A DNA stretch of 64,000 nt, taken from the NCBI GenBank assembly GCA_039621445.1, contig CP154954.1, positions 54,432,838 through 54,496,837 of the forward strand, written 5' to 3'. Positions 23,080 through 35,637 of this stretch are shown here, piece by piece. The position numbers and the translations under genes were made by a program. A model generated the notes under the pieces. It saw only the letters and a program-made list of their open reading frames with translations. It made no database searches and had not been told where the DNA came from. This DNA comes from Euglena gracilis. Taxonomy: Eukaryota; Euglenida; Euglenophyceae; Euglenales. Every line of letters starts with the position of its first letter. The stretch's first letter is position 1.

Positions 23080-23481
23080 GTTGGAGTGCCACATCCAAGT
23101 GGAAAAACTTAACCCCCCACCCAAATCGAAACGCGGGTCGCACTTGCAGTGGACCCCCGCTTCTGGCGGCGGGGGGAGTCGCTTCTATTTGGACCTGACA
23201 TGCCTGATTTTGTTGATTTCCAGAAAAAAACCCATCAAAACCCATCAAAACCGGGGGTGTGCTTGTGGTGGACCGCCTTTGGCTGTGGGGGCTGCACTTT
23301 TCTTTCGGTGCTTGTAGCGGCGCTGTGCTTCTCTCCTGTGCTTCTGATGCAGGGGGAGGGGTGATGCAAAACTGCTGCAAAACCGCGAAACAGCGTTGGC
23401 ATTTCCACCTGGCACGGTATGATGCGGCGGGGAACCTGGGATCCGCAGGGTTCCGGGTGGCGGGGCACGGGACCAGCACAC

Positions 23482-23593
23482 CTGCACTGCCAGGCTGCGG
23501 CTCTTACTGAGGGCTTGCTCCAGTAGAGCGTTGGCCTCTGCAACAGCCTTCAGGGTGGGGGGCAGAAGAGATGGGTCAGTATCATCCGCAGGG
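23482..23593 (-). CDS. Unassigned exon with a short amphipathic helix
   Basis: Bounded by a GCTTACAG acceptor and a GTGCAG|GTGTGC donor. In the one long frame it encodes PADDTDPSLLPPTL followed by KAVAEANALLEQALSKSRS, a likely amphipathic or coiled-coil helix. Its base composition is exon-like beside AT-rich surroundings. It lies between the RRM gene and the 20.7-kb exon and could belong to either or to a separate gene. Confidence 0.45.
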
Positions 23594-23931
23594 CTGTAAG
23601 CCAAATGAAAAATGATGATTAAACCGATTGTTCAAAAAATGGCCTCCCAAAAGCCTCAAGGGTGGACATTAATTGCAATACAAATATTACGGTAAAATAA
23701 AATAAACTAAACTAAATAAAACTAAAATAAACCAAACAAACTAAAATAAAACTAAAATAAAATTTTTAGTTTTATATTTTTCTGAAATTTTTTGGTTATC
23801 GAGAAATAATTGTGATGAAATTGGGAATTCAACCGCTTTTTCTGCAATGTGTTGAGCAGTTTTGCCTGTGCTTTTCAGTTAGCAAATGCACAACAAATTC
23901 AGGCACTTAGCCTGAAAACAGCAATCAAGAG

Positions 23932-25423
23932 CAGGGTGGTCCTTAAAGAAAAAAAAAACTCTGCCGTCCCAGCACATTCAACTAAAAATCCACAAGAAAA
24001 AATTGAACAAATTTTTAATATTTTTCAGCGAAAACAGGTCAACTTCAGGGGAAAAAATTGATTTCTGTCATTTTGAGACTTCCCAAACCAGGCAAAATGT
24101 CAAAAAAGGTAATTCGAAACTTTTCGGTTTTTGACCCCATTGAAACCCGGGACTGGCACTTGGTCGGCCCTTTGGCCTAGTGGGGGGGGGGGCAGACCGC
24201 CATTTAGTGCGTATCACAACGTATCTGTGATACATTAATTTTATTTTAGTGATACATATGTGATACATTAAAAAATTTTTGGTGATACATATGTGATACA
24301 TTAAAAAAATTTGGTGATACATATGTGATACACAATTTTTTTGTCCTTTTTTGTCAGCAACTTCTCAGCCGCTCCTTCCAAAAGGAACCTTCAAAACGCG
24401 GAAGACAGGATTCCGAGACAACAATTCCTCAAACCATTGACAAGAGTAAACCCCCCCAAATAATACCCCCCGGGGTATTATTTTTTCGCCCGAAGTCCCC
24501 CGAGGGGGGGGGTATTATTTGGGAGGGGTATTATTTCCCAAAAAATTTCGAAATTTTTCGAAGTCCGGTAAGTCCCAAAATAGCACCAAAACCCCCTTTG
24601 GGGTCATTTTTTGTACTTTCTCATAAAATTTAGCATTTTTGGAGGCCACATGATCAAGAAAAATAGAAATTTTTCGTAATTTGTTGTCAGAGATTGTTAT
24701 CTTTACCCAACTTTTCAGGTCAAAATCCGGGTCGTCGGCCCAAGATTTGGGGGGTATTAATTCGGTGGCCGAAGTCGGACCCCGTATGGGGGGGGTATTA
24801 TTTGGGGGGGTGTTATTTGGGGGGAGGGTTTCCCCCCCTCCCGGGCGCTTGGCCCGGGCCATGATTGAAGGTAAAGCCAGGGGGCCATCCTTAGGGGGGC
24901 CAAGTTTGCATGTTAATAATTTTGGCGGCCATGTGCAAAGGGCCAAAAGCCAACTTTAGGGGGGGTCAAGTTTGCATGTAAGGAGGGGGGCCAAGCGCCC
25001 GGGGGGGGGGGGGTAATCACCATAACCCTGGTTACAGATTGGAAAAACTTTTGCCGGGAGAATTGGCGAGTCGTAACACATTGCCGAAAGCATTATCACA
25101 AGAAAAATGTTCCATTTGTCTGCAGAGAGGCAAAGAAACAAGGATGAAAAGCAGAACAGAAAGGGGAAAAAACATTTTGATGTAAAAAAGGAAATTTTTA
25201 TGAAAAAATTGGCGATACATATGTGATACATTAAAATTTTATTGGTGATACATATGTGATACATTAAAAAAAATTTGGTGATACATATGTGATACATTAA
25301 TTTTTAGGCTGTGATACATGTGACACGTAAATTTTTTTTTGGTGATACATACTAAATGGAGGTCTGGGGGGGGCCCTTAAGAAATAAAAGGAAAAACTTT
25401 CCCGTCTCTCAAGGACCGCCCTG
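23932..25423. mobile_element. Family B MITE split by a later insertion
   Basis: Family B runs from CAGGGTGGTCCTTAAAG (23932) into its G tract at 24192 and resumes at 25367 with 'cccttaagaaataaaagg', ending ACCGCCCTG at 25423. The outer flanks atcaagag and ctcaaggg match at 6 of 8. The insertion is the family G element 24193-25366. Confidence 0.75.
24193..25366. mobile_element. hAT-like element with subterminal tandem repeats (family G, second member)
   Basis: Inverted ends CAGACCGCCATTTAGT and ACTAAATGGAGGTCTG match the ends of 8519-9785 at CAGAC...CATTTAGT, but the subterminal repeat unit differs (gtgatacatatgtgatacatt). It is inserted in a G run, so the flanks are Gs on both sides. It carries a nested element at about 24449-24830 whose ends are built on 'ccccaaataatacc' and 'ggtattatttgggg'. 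Confidence 0.82.
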
Positions 25424-25997
25424 CTCAAGGGTCATTATAAACCAGCCGGTTGTCGTTTGTGGTCACATTTATGGATTTCAGCCAGACATGGCGTTCTTTT
25501 TTCCGGCAAAATACTTTTGGGAAGCCATCAAATTGCACCAGCAATCCTGCAGGACCCCAAAAAAAAGGCATAATTTTCTTCTTTCCTTCAGGGTGGGAAT
25601 TTGTGCCAGACATCCAACGTAACACACTGACCTGACTGACCTTGGTGAGTGAGAACAATCTGCACCGGCAACAACATTTGTGGAGATAAAGATATGCACA
25701 AAGAGAGTTATCTCTTTTGATGCTCACCTCAGGGCAATTACTTTCGGCCCTGGTTGTCCCCCTCCTCATCAGGAAGGGACAATGCTGCCATCAGGGAATC
25801 ATTTGGGGAATGCTAAGGAAACAGGAGCTGGACGGGATGCCAAATCATGTAGCTACATTAAATGTGGATCCTAAAATTGATCTTTCCCATTCTCCATGGT
25901 GCTTCAAATAAACAGTGATATTGCCAGCAAGCTTGGTTCAGCTTCATTTCAACCAACCACCCCTGGAAGGGGGGAGAGGACTTTGCATTTTCTTTAA

Positions 25998-28981
25998 TTA
26001 AATAAACCCCCTGGGCGCCATAGCAGAGAAGACATCGGGTGGCGACTCGGTCTCACTGTCGGACTCCCACGCGGGGGGCTCCTGGGCGTCCACATCAGAG
26101 GCCGCCCCGGCGCTGTAGCCCACCGAATCCCCGTCGGAGGAGGTGTCCGTGGGGGAGGTTGGCGGCTGACGCGGGGTGTAGGCCTTTGTGGCGTACCTGC
26201 CGTCAGCAAAGGTGGCATGAACAGGGTGTCGCTTGGCGACCCCCTTGGGGGGGTCCAGCTCAGAGGCTTGGAAATTTGCTGGCTGGAAAAAGGCTGCTGG
26301 CTGACCCCCCACCATAGGTCCCTGGGTGGAACTGGAACAGACAGGGGTCGAACCGGACCCAAAATTGACACTCCAAAAAAATCACCCAAAACTGCCAATG
26401 ACGCAAAAAATCGTTTTTTGACCCATAATTTGACCTGGCCAGCCCGTTTTCAACCCATTTTAACCTGTTTTGGGCCCGTTGGTCACCTCTGAAAGAGCAA
26501 AAATGCATTGCCGTCCAGCTGCCCTTTGGGCGGGTGGACAAGGTAGAGCAGGGGTTTTTTTTTATTAAGACCCACTCAATTTTCCTCGAAAAAAGCCAAA
26601 AAAATTGCGAAAAATGCCAAAAATAGCAACTTTTTCAAAAAATTTTCGGCGCCAAAGGCGCCGAAAAGTGTATCCCGCCTCCCTCTGGGGGGGCCTTCCA
26701 GGGGGCTCGGCCGGACCCACCCACCCTACCCCCCCCGGGGGGTCCAAGACAAAAAAAACCCCTGGCCCAGGGTGGTCCTTAAGCGAAAAAAAAAAATCAC
26801 GTCCCACACATTCAATGGAAATCCACAAGAAAAATGGGCGAAAACATAACCATATTTCGGGGGAAATGGGTCCATTGAAGGTTGCTCCATTCAGGTCTGA
26901 GGGGGCCAAATCACCTCCCTGGGGGAGGGGCTCGGGAGACCCCTTTTGGGGGTCACCCCTGAATCTTTTTTGGCCGAAAATAATGCAAAAACCCCGCCTC
27001 TGGCAGGGTGCCCACTCAGCCTGACCCCCCTCCTGGGAGGCTTGGCCTGGACCCCCCGGTGCATCCATGGGCATAACTGCCGACCCCCGGGGGGGGTTGG
27101 GGTCACTGTCCACTTTCAAAAAAAACAGTGTCAGTATTCAAAAACCGGTCACCCACTTCCCCCCGGGGGGGTTGGTCACTGTTGCTTAAGGTGTGTCCGA
27201 CGCCCCCCCTGGGGGGAGGTACTGAATAATTTTTTCGGAGTGACTGACTGGTTTTTTTTGCTCCAGAACCCCCAGGGGGGTCGCCCAGGAATATCAGAAA
27301 ATGGCCACCAGGCGCCAAAAATGCTGGAAAATTTTTGGGTTTTTTTTATAGAGAAAATCCTTTGATTTTGAGCCATTTTGGCCGAGTGGCCGATGGTATT
27401 GCCCCGGATCACCAAATTTAAAAAAAAAATTCTCTGGGTCCATTTCTAAAAAAAAGTGCTTTCTGGCATCTTTACACCATCGACCATCCATCCAAAACGT
27501 CAAAAAAGGCGTTCTTCGACTTTTTAATTTCCGACCCCGTTTGATCCCTGGATCGGCCGTTGGCTGTCCCTTAAGCCCAAAGGCAGTCCTTAAGGGGTGG
27601 TCATCAAAAAGGAAAAAATACTTCCCGTCCTTTGTGGTCTGCTGTGTTGCAGGCCCGGGGGGGGGGGGTTCGGTTTTGGGACCCGGTGCCTGCCGACCAG
27701 GCCAATTTACCCTTGAAAATGGCCATTTTCGGGCCCCGGTACCTTCGGCGCCGATAATCTCCGATAGTACTACCCACCTGATTGAGACCTGTCATGCGAC
27801 CAGTCTAATCAATCAAAAATCTATTTACCTATTTTTGGGTGAGTCAGAGAGGTTGATTAATACAAGCCCCCGGTTCGCGGAACCTGACAGAAAATTAAAA
27901 TTGTGTATCTCTTTTTTTCTGAGGAGGTTATCAAATTTGAAGCAGAAAAAAGATGAGCAAAATAAGAAAGTACTTTTGCTTCTTTTTGGGTTGAATACAA
28001 GCACACGACACCACAAAAACCAGCAAATCGTCATTTTCAAAATTCTCAGCGAAGCCACACACCTCACCACCAGAGTGGTCTTTGGCCCCAGCTGCCGCCC
28101 GTCAAGGGCGGCCAGCGCCTGTGCTGCGTCCTCCGCCCGCTCGAACTGGACACAGCCGGCACGCTTGCTGCGGAACATCACCACGGAGAAGATGGGGCCG
28201 AACTGCGGGCAGCCTGGCAGCCCCAGCACCAAGAGGGCCGGCGAGAAAATGCGCCATCCGTGGGGACAAGAGAGTACGCAATACAAACAGCCCCAGGGAC
28301 AGATCACTTCTGGGTGCTTGGGCTTGAGCGCACAATTCCTCCAGGGCATCTAAAACGCGGAACTGCCCCCTGCTGGTGGGCAGGGCTCATCAGTTGCTGG
28401 TAGGTGGGGAAGATTCAGCCCACTACCCCTCCAACCCTGGCTGCAGAATCCCAACAAATTTTCGAGGTGTTTGTGTGTTGGTGTTTGTGCCACCCAGGGT
28501 GGTCCTCAAGAAAAATTGAAAAAAAACACTGCTATCCCAGCACATTCTTCTAAAAATTCACAGGAAAAAATGGACAAAATTCGACTTTTCGGCGAAAGTG
28601 GGTCGACATCAGGAAAAAAATTGATTTCTGCCATCCTTGGACCTTTGCCAATGCAGCCATAACATCAAAAAAATGCAATCTTCAACTTTTTTGTTTTTGA
28701 CCCCGTTCAAGCCCTGGACCGGCTCTTGGTCGGCCCTTTGGCCCAGGGGGGAGGGGGGCGGTCCTTGGGAAATAAAAAAAAAACTTTCCTGTCCCTTGAG
28801 GATCGTTGGGCAGCGCGTCGCTGTTGGCGGGCTGCTCAGCTGGGTGGAGGAACAGGTCCCGGACCCGCTGGGGGGAGTATGCCCGGGAGAAGCCGGAGAT
28901 GTACAGGTTGGCGTGGGGGGTGGGGGATGCGGGAGGGCAGTCATTGGAGGTCAGTTGGGGCATCGCGCTTTGGGCAGCCAT
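25998..28981 (-). CDS. RNA-binding protein with two RRM domains, multi-exon
   Basis: Exon 1 (about 28810-28981) starts MAAQSAMPQLTSND and has the RRM opening NLYISGFSRAYSPQRVRDLF. Exon 2 (28068 to about 28213) has FGPIFSVVMF, the RNP1-like KRAGCVQFE and AAQALAALDGRQLG, ending at GTGAGG. Exon 3 (26487 to about 26548) holds part of a second RRM, PPKGQLDGNAFLLFQR, ending at GTGACC. The last exon (25998 to about 26270) encodes HPVHATFADGRYATK and an acidic Ser/Asp/Glu-rich tail to a TAA stop. The RRM order resembles ELAV/CELF-type proteins, but no orthologue can be named. The exon 1 donor is unclear and part of the second RRM is missing. Exon 3 abuts a family A element. Confidence 0.72.
26549..26764. 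mobile_element. hAT-like MITE family A abutting an RRM exon
   Basis: CAGGGGTTTTTTTTTATTAAG to AAAAAAAACCCCTG with the family A core. The left flank aggtagag and right flank gcccaggg do not match, because a family B-like end (cagggtggtccttaag) is joined on the right. The RRM exon begins right at its left end, so it forms part of that intron. Confidence 0.75.
28493..28803. mobile_element. Family B MITE in the first RRM-gene intron
   Basis: It starts CAGGGTGGTCCTCAAG, has 'ctatcccagcacattc' and the A-rich right part, and ends near 'ccttgaggatcgttgg', a degraded terminus. No target duplication is legible. Confidence 0.6.
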
Positions 28982-29239
28982 GGGCGTGAGCGTGAGAGTG
29001 AGTCCTGTGGAGGGACACACCGAAGAGGCAGGGCTGTACGTAAAAGGCAGCTGTGGTCAGGCGTGGTCGGACCCTTGGGGATGCGAACTGCGTGCACTGC
29101 GTGTTTCGCACCGTGTGCACCGCGCGTTTTGCACCATGTGCACTGCGTGCACTGCATGGCACCGCGTGACAAGAATAGGGTACAACGTACAATTTCTGAA
29201 TGAGAGAAAAACGCTTGCAAAAGCGCCCGTTGATTAGAA

Positions 29240-29561
29240 ATTGCAATAAAAAGCATTTTGGGTGAATTTGGTCATTCTTAGGTGTTTCTTTTTGGCTCAA
29301 ATCACCTGGTTTCGCCACCAGAAATCTGTGCCAATCAATGGTCACCGAATCTGTGCAAATGGCCACAAAATGGCCAAAAGTGGCCAAAAAGGGGTAAAAA
29401 GTGGATGAGCAGTCAGAAGTGGTTAAAAATGGCCACAAATGTGCAAAAATAGCCAGAAACAGCTAAAAATTGGTATAAATGAGCCAAAATGCATTCAAAC
29501 AGCCAAAAGTGGTCTAAATTGCCAAATGCTTTGCAAAGGACCACCGCCTCCAGCCAAGGGC
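29240..29561. repeat. Degenerate 'aaaatggcc' repeat tract
   Basis: Many copies of short units such as 'ggccaaaa', 'gtggccaaaa' and 'gctaaaaatgg', spaced 10-20 bp. Similar tracts occur at 30300-30380, 33060-33235, 36130-36240 and 48780-49400. No gene is seen. Confidence 0.6.
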
Positions 29562-29569
29562 CAACCGAG

Positions 29570-29840
29570 CAGGGGTTTTTTTAGTCTTGGACCCCCGGGG
29601 CAAGGTGGGTGGGTCCAGCCGAGCCCCCCCGGGGGGGGGTCCTCCCAGGCAGGGTGGGATATACTTTTTGGCGCCGAAGGTTTTGAAAAGGTGCTATTTT
29701 TAGCATTTATCGCGATTTTTGGCCATTTTCGGGGAAAATTGAGTGGGTCCCCATGGGGGGGGTGACCCCATGGGGGGGGGTCACCAACCCCAAGGAGAGG
29801 GGTTGGTGACCCCCCCCCTGGTCTTAAAAAAAAACCCCTG
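29570..29840. mobile_element. hAT-like MITE family A with 8-bp duplication
   Basis: CAGGGGTTTTTTTAGTC to AAAAAAAAACCCCTG, flanked by perfect duplications caaccgag (29562-29569 and 29841-29848). It is inserted in the opposite orientation to most other copies. Confidence 0.9.
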
Positions 29841-30394
29841 CAACCGAGGTTCTAATCGATGTTTTGCTTGGATGGGCGACGAGCTTGTTTTTGCTGAGAT
29901 TTCGCAGCCTCATCTTTTGCTTGTCGGAGCAAATTTTGCCAGTCCGAAGTTTAAGGCTTTTTTACGTTTAAAACATTTTGGTAGGGAAGAATTTTAAGAC
30001 AATTTAAGATTTTTAAGATGGTGGGGTGGGGGCCAGGCTTCTGTCAGGGAAAATCCCCCCCCCCCCCTGGATCTCCCCCCATACCTGCCCCCCCCCCCCC
30101 GCTTCCCATTTTCCTGGAGTGCCAATTTTCCGGTGTATTTTTTGGAATTTTGGTGCCAAGGGTTTCTTTGCATCGTGCTGTGGTGCAAGGGGGATGCTTT
30201 CGCACCGCGTGAGAAGAAGCATTTCCGAATGTGCCGTTTTTACAAATTTCCATGAGTACCCCATCTGCAATTGATTTCCGTACTTTTTTTTGTCTGGTTT
30301 CCTGCAAATCACCAACTGTTGGCCTTTTTTGGCCATTTTGGACCATTTTTGGCCACTTTTGGCCACTTTGGGCTAACAATCCTGTGCCTCAGAG

Positions 30395-31270
30395 GCAGGC
30401 GTCATTAGAAAACCTTAAAAAAAGTGGCCGAAATGCCTAAAAGAACCTTAAAACCCTCAAAATATTCCTGGAAAAATTTTCATGTGATGAAAATCATGTG
30501 AAAATCATGTGGGAAAAAAAAATCGCACAATCTCGGCAAAAACAAGCCAACTCCAGGATAAAAATTTTTCTGGCATCGCTGGAAAATTGTCTATCCACCC
30601 GAAACTCAAAAAAATGGGGTTTGAACCTTTTGATTTTCAACCCTGACCGACGTTGGTTCGTTGCCCAGATGGCTGTTTAACAGAGAGGGAAATTGATATC
30701 GGAGGCCTTCGGAAAAATTGCGGAAAAATTGCGGAAAAATTGCGGAAATTGCGGAAAAATTGCGGAAAAATTGATATCGGGTATACACATTTCTGCTTGG
30801 GGGGACTTAGAAAATTTTCAATTGTGAGGTTCAGAACACCGCAACACCCACGTCGATGCAGGCGAGCACAAATCAACACGCTTGATGTTCTTTGCACAGG
30901 TGGGACGCACCCAATCCTGTGACCAGTGGTGCACCTGTGAGAAAAATTGGTAAACTGGGGGGGAACAACAAAACACAACAGCACACCTGTTGATCCATTT
31001 GAAGAATGGCTTGAACTCATTGCATCTTCCATCTTCGGTGGTGGGGAAAAAATTCTTCAAAAAAATGGTGAAAAATTGCGGAAAAATTGCGGAAATTGCG
31101 GAAAAATTGCGGAAAATTGCGGGAAATTGCGGAAAAATTGCGGATATCAATTCCCCCCCCCTGTGTTTAACCGCCCTTGGAAAATAGGCGTCTTAAATTT
31201 TTTTCGAAAATTTCAAATACCATAAAATACCTTTTAAAAGGTCAAAAAACGCCTTAACCAAAAAATTTTC
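30395..31270. mobile_element. Family C element with a nested inverted-repeat element (30682-31158)
   Basis: Family C starts CAGGCGTCATTAGAAAACC and shares 'catcgctggaaaattgtcta'. It is interrupted after 'ccagatggctgtttaac' and resumes 'cgcccttggaaaataggcg'. The insert has ends GGGAAATTGATATC and GATATCAATTCCC, subterminal arrays of 'ttgcggaaaaa', and flanking tgtttaac on both sides (8 bp). Confidence 0.65.
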
Positions 31271-32215
31271 CACCTGAAAAAAACCTCAGAGACCAACAAC
31301 GTGTGGATGTCTGAACCAACCTGAGGTGTCTGGTGCACTGTTTAGGGCCAATGAGCCATGCACCACCCATCCCCCAGGGTCCAAGGAGGAGGCGTCAGAT
31401 GGGGTGCTGTTGCTTAATGATCTGGAGAGAATACATTTTTCATTATTCTGAACCCTTTCCTCAAAATCATTGAGTTTTGGGCTGAAATTCAAATACAAAG
31501 CCTCCCCTGAGGGTCAAGAAATCCCGCCAAAATATGAAGCCGAGGTTTGGAGGGGGTACCCAAAAGAAGCAGCTGCAAAAAATGCCCAAAAAAACTGCCA
31601 ACTATAAAAAAGATCAATATTTGACCCAAGCTGTGCCCTGGCAGCCCTTTTCCGACCCATTTAAATTCTGTTAGGGACACCGCAAAGCAAAACCACACCC
31701 AGTTTGCATCCCCCCCCCCCAAACTTTAGCAGATTGTACCGAAAATTTTCATTACCGGGCCTGCTGTGAAAGAACCCACCCAGGGAGGGGGGGTTCATTC
31801 CCGAACCCACCCACCATTTCCTTTCAAAACAGGTTAAACAAAAGCAACCTGCTGTCAAAAACTCTCCTTAAAAAATCTCACCAAATTTTTGGTGGTTACC
31901 AAAGCAGTTGTTGACTCAAACTGATTATTTCACTCCACCCCCAATGTCTGCAGCACCAACCCAGCAACAGGAGAGCGCAGCCGGGAAAGCAGTGGAAACA
32001 AACCAGTCAAAAATCTGCATGGACACAACCACACAGAACAAGATGTCAGTAAGGAAAAAAGTCAATGGTTATGAAAAGGGATGAGGAGAGGAAGGGGAAG
32101 AAACAAGACAAAAACGATGCAACCTCTTCAGGATCCAAATTAACAACAACTTGTGGGATGTGCTGATTGGCCATTACAAAAAAAATACTGCTTGGCTCAC
32201 TGCTTGGACCTGTGC
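31271..32215. other. Intergenic sequence without a supported gene
   Basis: Mixed-composition sequence between the RRM gene and POLA1. Both strands were checked; the open frames are short and lack splice-bounded coding signal. One repeat-like stretch (about 31690-31870) carries C runs. Confidence 0.4.
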
Positions 32216-32578
32216 CAGGCTTTGATATAAAGGCAGGTGGGGGTGGTCCGGACCCCCCTTCACTCCAGGGGGGGGGGCACCCCCCCTAAACAGTGGCGCG
32301 GTCTGGGTGACCGATTTTCGTCTAGGCGCTTTGCGCCCGGGCTGAAGATTGTTGACTCAAAAATGCCATTTTGGGCACTTTTTTGGACAAAAATTTGACT
32401 AAAATGCAAAAAAAAATTTCCAATTTCCTTTTGGCACAAAGCGCCAGAAGGAAAAAAATGTCCTTTTTTTGGGCGGGCACGGTCCGGACCCCCCTTGGCA
32501 GGTGGGGGGGGTCAGGACCCCCCCCTCCGTTCCAGGGGGGGGGGGCACCCCCGGACGGCCTCCTGATATCGAACCCTG
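32216..32578. mobile_element. hAT-like MITE family D with 8-bp duplication
   Basis: CAGGCTTTGATATAAAGG to CTGATATCGAACCCTG, flanked by perfect duplications acctgtgc (32208-32215 and 32579-32586). The core has 'gcgctttgcgcccggg' and 'ggcacaaagcgcca'. Confidence 0.85.
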
Positions 32579-33237
32579 ACCTGTGCCATTGCGGAATACC
32601 TGATTCTTTTGAATCATACTGGAGGTCGGGGGCAAACGTTGCATCAAAGAGAGATTCAATCAGTTGCAGTGCTGTATTGATGAATACAGCTCAAGAAACT
32701 GAATTCAGGGATGCTGGACAGTTGCCCAGCCAACAAAGATAACAAAACAAACCCCCAGGCTTATTATTTTGGCACACAAAATCATGTGCCAAGGGGTTAT
32801 CGCTTGGGGAAATTTTTCTAAACGAAAATTGGTTCTAAAAAGTCCCCCCCCCCCAAATATGCGCTCAAATATGCAGGAATATACAAAATATGTGGAAAAA
32901 TATGCAGAAAATATGAGAATTTTCCAAAACCGGGCAGGATTTGGATGTGTTCAGGAAGTCATTTCAAGCCATTTTGGGGCCATTTCAGCCGACACTGGCC
33001 ACAATCGGCTGTTTTCGGACTATTTACGACCATTTCCAGGTATTTTCAGCAAAATAGGGTGATTTTGATTATGAAAATGGCCAAATGACCCAAATAACAG
33101 GTGAAAAAAAATCACCAAAATAGGCAACAATGGTCTGTCTAAATTGATTCAACATGGCCCACAGTGGCCTAAAATGGCTCAAAATGGCTCAGAATAGCCC
33201 CAAATGGGCCAAAATGGCAAAAATTGCCCTAAACGTT

Positions 33238-33549
33238 CAGTGAGGTTCTTCAAGAAATTAAAAATAAAACTTACTTGCTTTGCTGTCCCAGTACATCAAC
33301 TAAAAATCCACAGGGAATTCAACACTTTTTGGCGAAAACAGGTCAACATCGAGAGAGAATTGATTTCTTGTCGTTCTTGGACCTTTGCCAAACCAGCCAA
33401 AACATCAAAAATGAAATCTTTAACTTTTTGGTTTCGGCCCCTCTCAAGCCCTAGATCGGCGCTTGGCCGGCCTTTGGCCCAGGGTGGGGGGGGGGTGGAC
33501 CTCAAGAAATAAATAAAAAAACCTTTCCTGTCCCTTGAGGACCACCCTG
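33238..33549. mobile_element. Family B MITE
   Basis: A family B body ('ctgtcccagtacatcaac', 'cctgtcccttgaggacc') ending ACCACCCTG at 33549. The left end (cagtgaggttcttcaag) is diverged and the flanks do not match. Confidence 0.65.
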
Positions 33550-33753
33550 TGAAAACAAACGATAAATAAAAAATAAACAAAAACAAATAGCCTGAAATTC
33601 TTAGGAAATCTCCTTTTTTTTGCCCCCCACCCATTTTCTTTGAAAAAAACCCGCAAAATAATCTTTTGCTCATGCTTATACTGTTGTTGGGGAGAAATGC
33701 AATAATTTAAAATACACACCGTATTATCTACATCCAAATCCATGGATATAGCG

Positions 33754-33780
<27 letters not shown>
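33754..33780. repeat. (GT)n microsatellite
   Basis: About 13 uninterrupted GT units in AT-rich intergenic sequence. Confidence 0.95.
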
Positions 33781-33784
<4 letters not shown>

Positions 33785-34617
33785 TGTTCATTCATTGCCT
33801 TTTTGCTAAAAATTTGTGATCTCTGATATTGAGGGGCATATTTCACATGCTAATCGAACTTCTGCGGTGCACTTCACGTATCCCTCAAAATCCTGTCCAT
33901 AAATCGAGAGGTTCCAAAAAATTGTTATCAGTTTTGATTCACACCCACAAAAATTGCATTTGGATGTGCTTATCTTGGGCTTATGTTTTCTGACGGAGGA
34001 ATTAATGCAATTTTTACAAGGTCGCTATCTGAGCCATCCCTGGCGTGTTATCACACAGAGGTGCTGCGATTGTCGACTGCAACACAAGGTGTTGGCAGCC
34101 CAAGAGATCCGAATAATGCCTCAACGTCCACAAAATGCTTCTTGCAGGCATGCAGTTTCAAGTGAATAAGTTTGGTCAACTCCTCCAAGTTGGATTTGAG
34201 CTGCTCTGCAGCGCGAAGCTCTGTCCCCTTCAGCAGGCACTTTGAGGGGTTGTCAATGTCTGCAAAAGTGGATCATAACATGCAAACAAAAAAGCACAAA
34301 TTACTCACAATTTGTCTCTTCTTTCATTTGCAAAAGCTGCAAACAGTCGAGGCCGTCAAACAAACACATTTAACTCAATTGATATCATTTTCTTTGCGAA
34401 ATTTCTTGGTGTACAGAGGGGGTGGGAATTGATATTGGAGAAACTTCGACGAAAAAATGGGGAAAAGCTGGAGAAAATTGTGGAAAACTTTCCGATACTG
34501 ATACAGAATTCTTAAGAGAATTGACTTAAAAACCGCATTTTGAGACAACCCTTTTTTGAGACCTTAATTTTTTGTGCTGTTCTGAAATTTGTGCCCAAAG
34601 TTGGGATTTTTTGGAAT

Positions 34618-34904
34618 CAGGGGTTTTTTTTAAGACCGGGGGGGGGAGGGGGGTCCCCCCCCACCCACCCCCCCCCCTGGGGGGCCCCCCGGGGGGGGGG
34701 GGGGAGGGGGTCCTGGGGGACCCACAAAAAAAATGGCCGAAAAATCGCGAAAAGTGCTAAAAATAGAATTTTTTCGGCGCCGAAAAGTATATCCCACCCC
34801 CCTCTGGGGGGGACCCCCCCCGGGGGGGGGGAGGGGGTCCGGCGGACCCACCCACCCTCCCCCCCCCCCTCCCCCCCGGGGGTCCAAACTTAAAAAAATC
34901 CCTG
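34618..34904. mobile_element. hAT-like MITE family A with 8-bp duplication
   Basis: CAGGGGTTTTTTTTAAGACC to AAAAAAATCCCTG, flanked by perfect duplications tttggaat (34610-34617 and 34905-34912). It is close in sequence to the copy at 22804-23079, which suggests recent activity. Confidence 0.92.
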
Positions 34905-35637
34905 TTTGGAATCAGCAAATTTCCAAAAAAAACAAAATCAGCTGTTCAATTGTTGGACATCTTTTTGCACGCCTTGGCCCCAAAACTACATAAAATCCAG
35001 ATTGTTAGAAAATCACTCCCCCCCAATATAATACTCTGGATATAATAATCTGGAGTTTGTTGGGTATAAGCCTCCTGTCAAGGGGGGGATCTGTTTTTGG
35101 TTGCCAAATCAGGGGGGGGGGTGGCTTCAAAATAAAACCAGGTGGGGGGTCCTGACCAAGCAGGTCCAGGCACTTGGCATTTTGGTGCTTTTGTTGGGAT
35201 TTGTCCGGATTTGTCAGGTTTTGAAAACTGGAGGTGGGGTCTCGTGGATCTGAGGCAAATAACGACTTGCCCACCACTGGCCAACATCAGGCCACTTTGG
35301 TCCCCGCTTGACTGCGTTTGGCCCAGGCTTTTGCTTAAAGACCCCAGGGGGGTACTGGCTAGCCAATCGGCTAGACACTGGAAAAAAATGGACTAGCTAG
35401 GACCCCCCTCCCCCCCCGGGGGGGGGGTCCGGGGGCACCCCCCCCACTGGAAAAAAATTTTCCTCCGGGGCTGTGCGCTGAGGTGGCCAAAAACGGGCAT
35501 TTTTGGGGGTCCCCCCAAAAAATTCCGGCGCTTTGCGCCGGTCACTGGAAAAAAATTTTCCACTAGCTAGCCCTGCTAGCAGACCACCCCCCCCCGCTGC
35601 TAGGGCTGCAGTCCAGCCCCCCCCCCCGGGGGGTAAA

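Noticed and set aside
26549-26764. Family A element as a complete transposon-made intron of the RRM gene
   Set aside because: Its left end abuts the coding exon, but the 8-bp duplication is absent on the right and an adjoining family B end obscures the history. It is not counted with the three clear cases.
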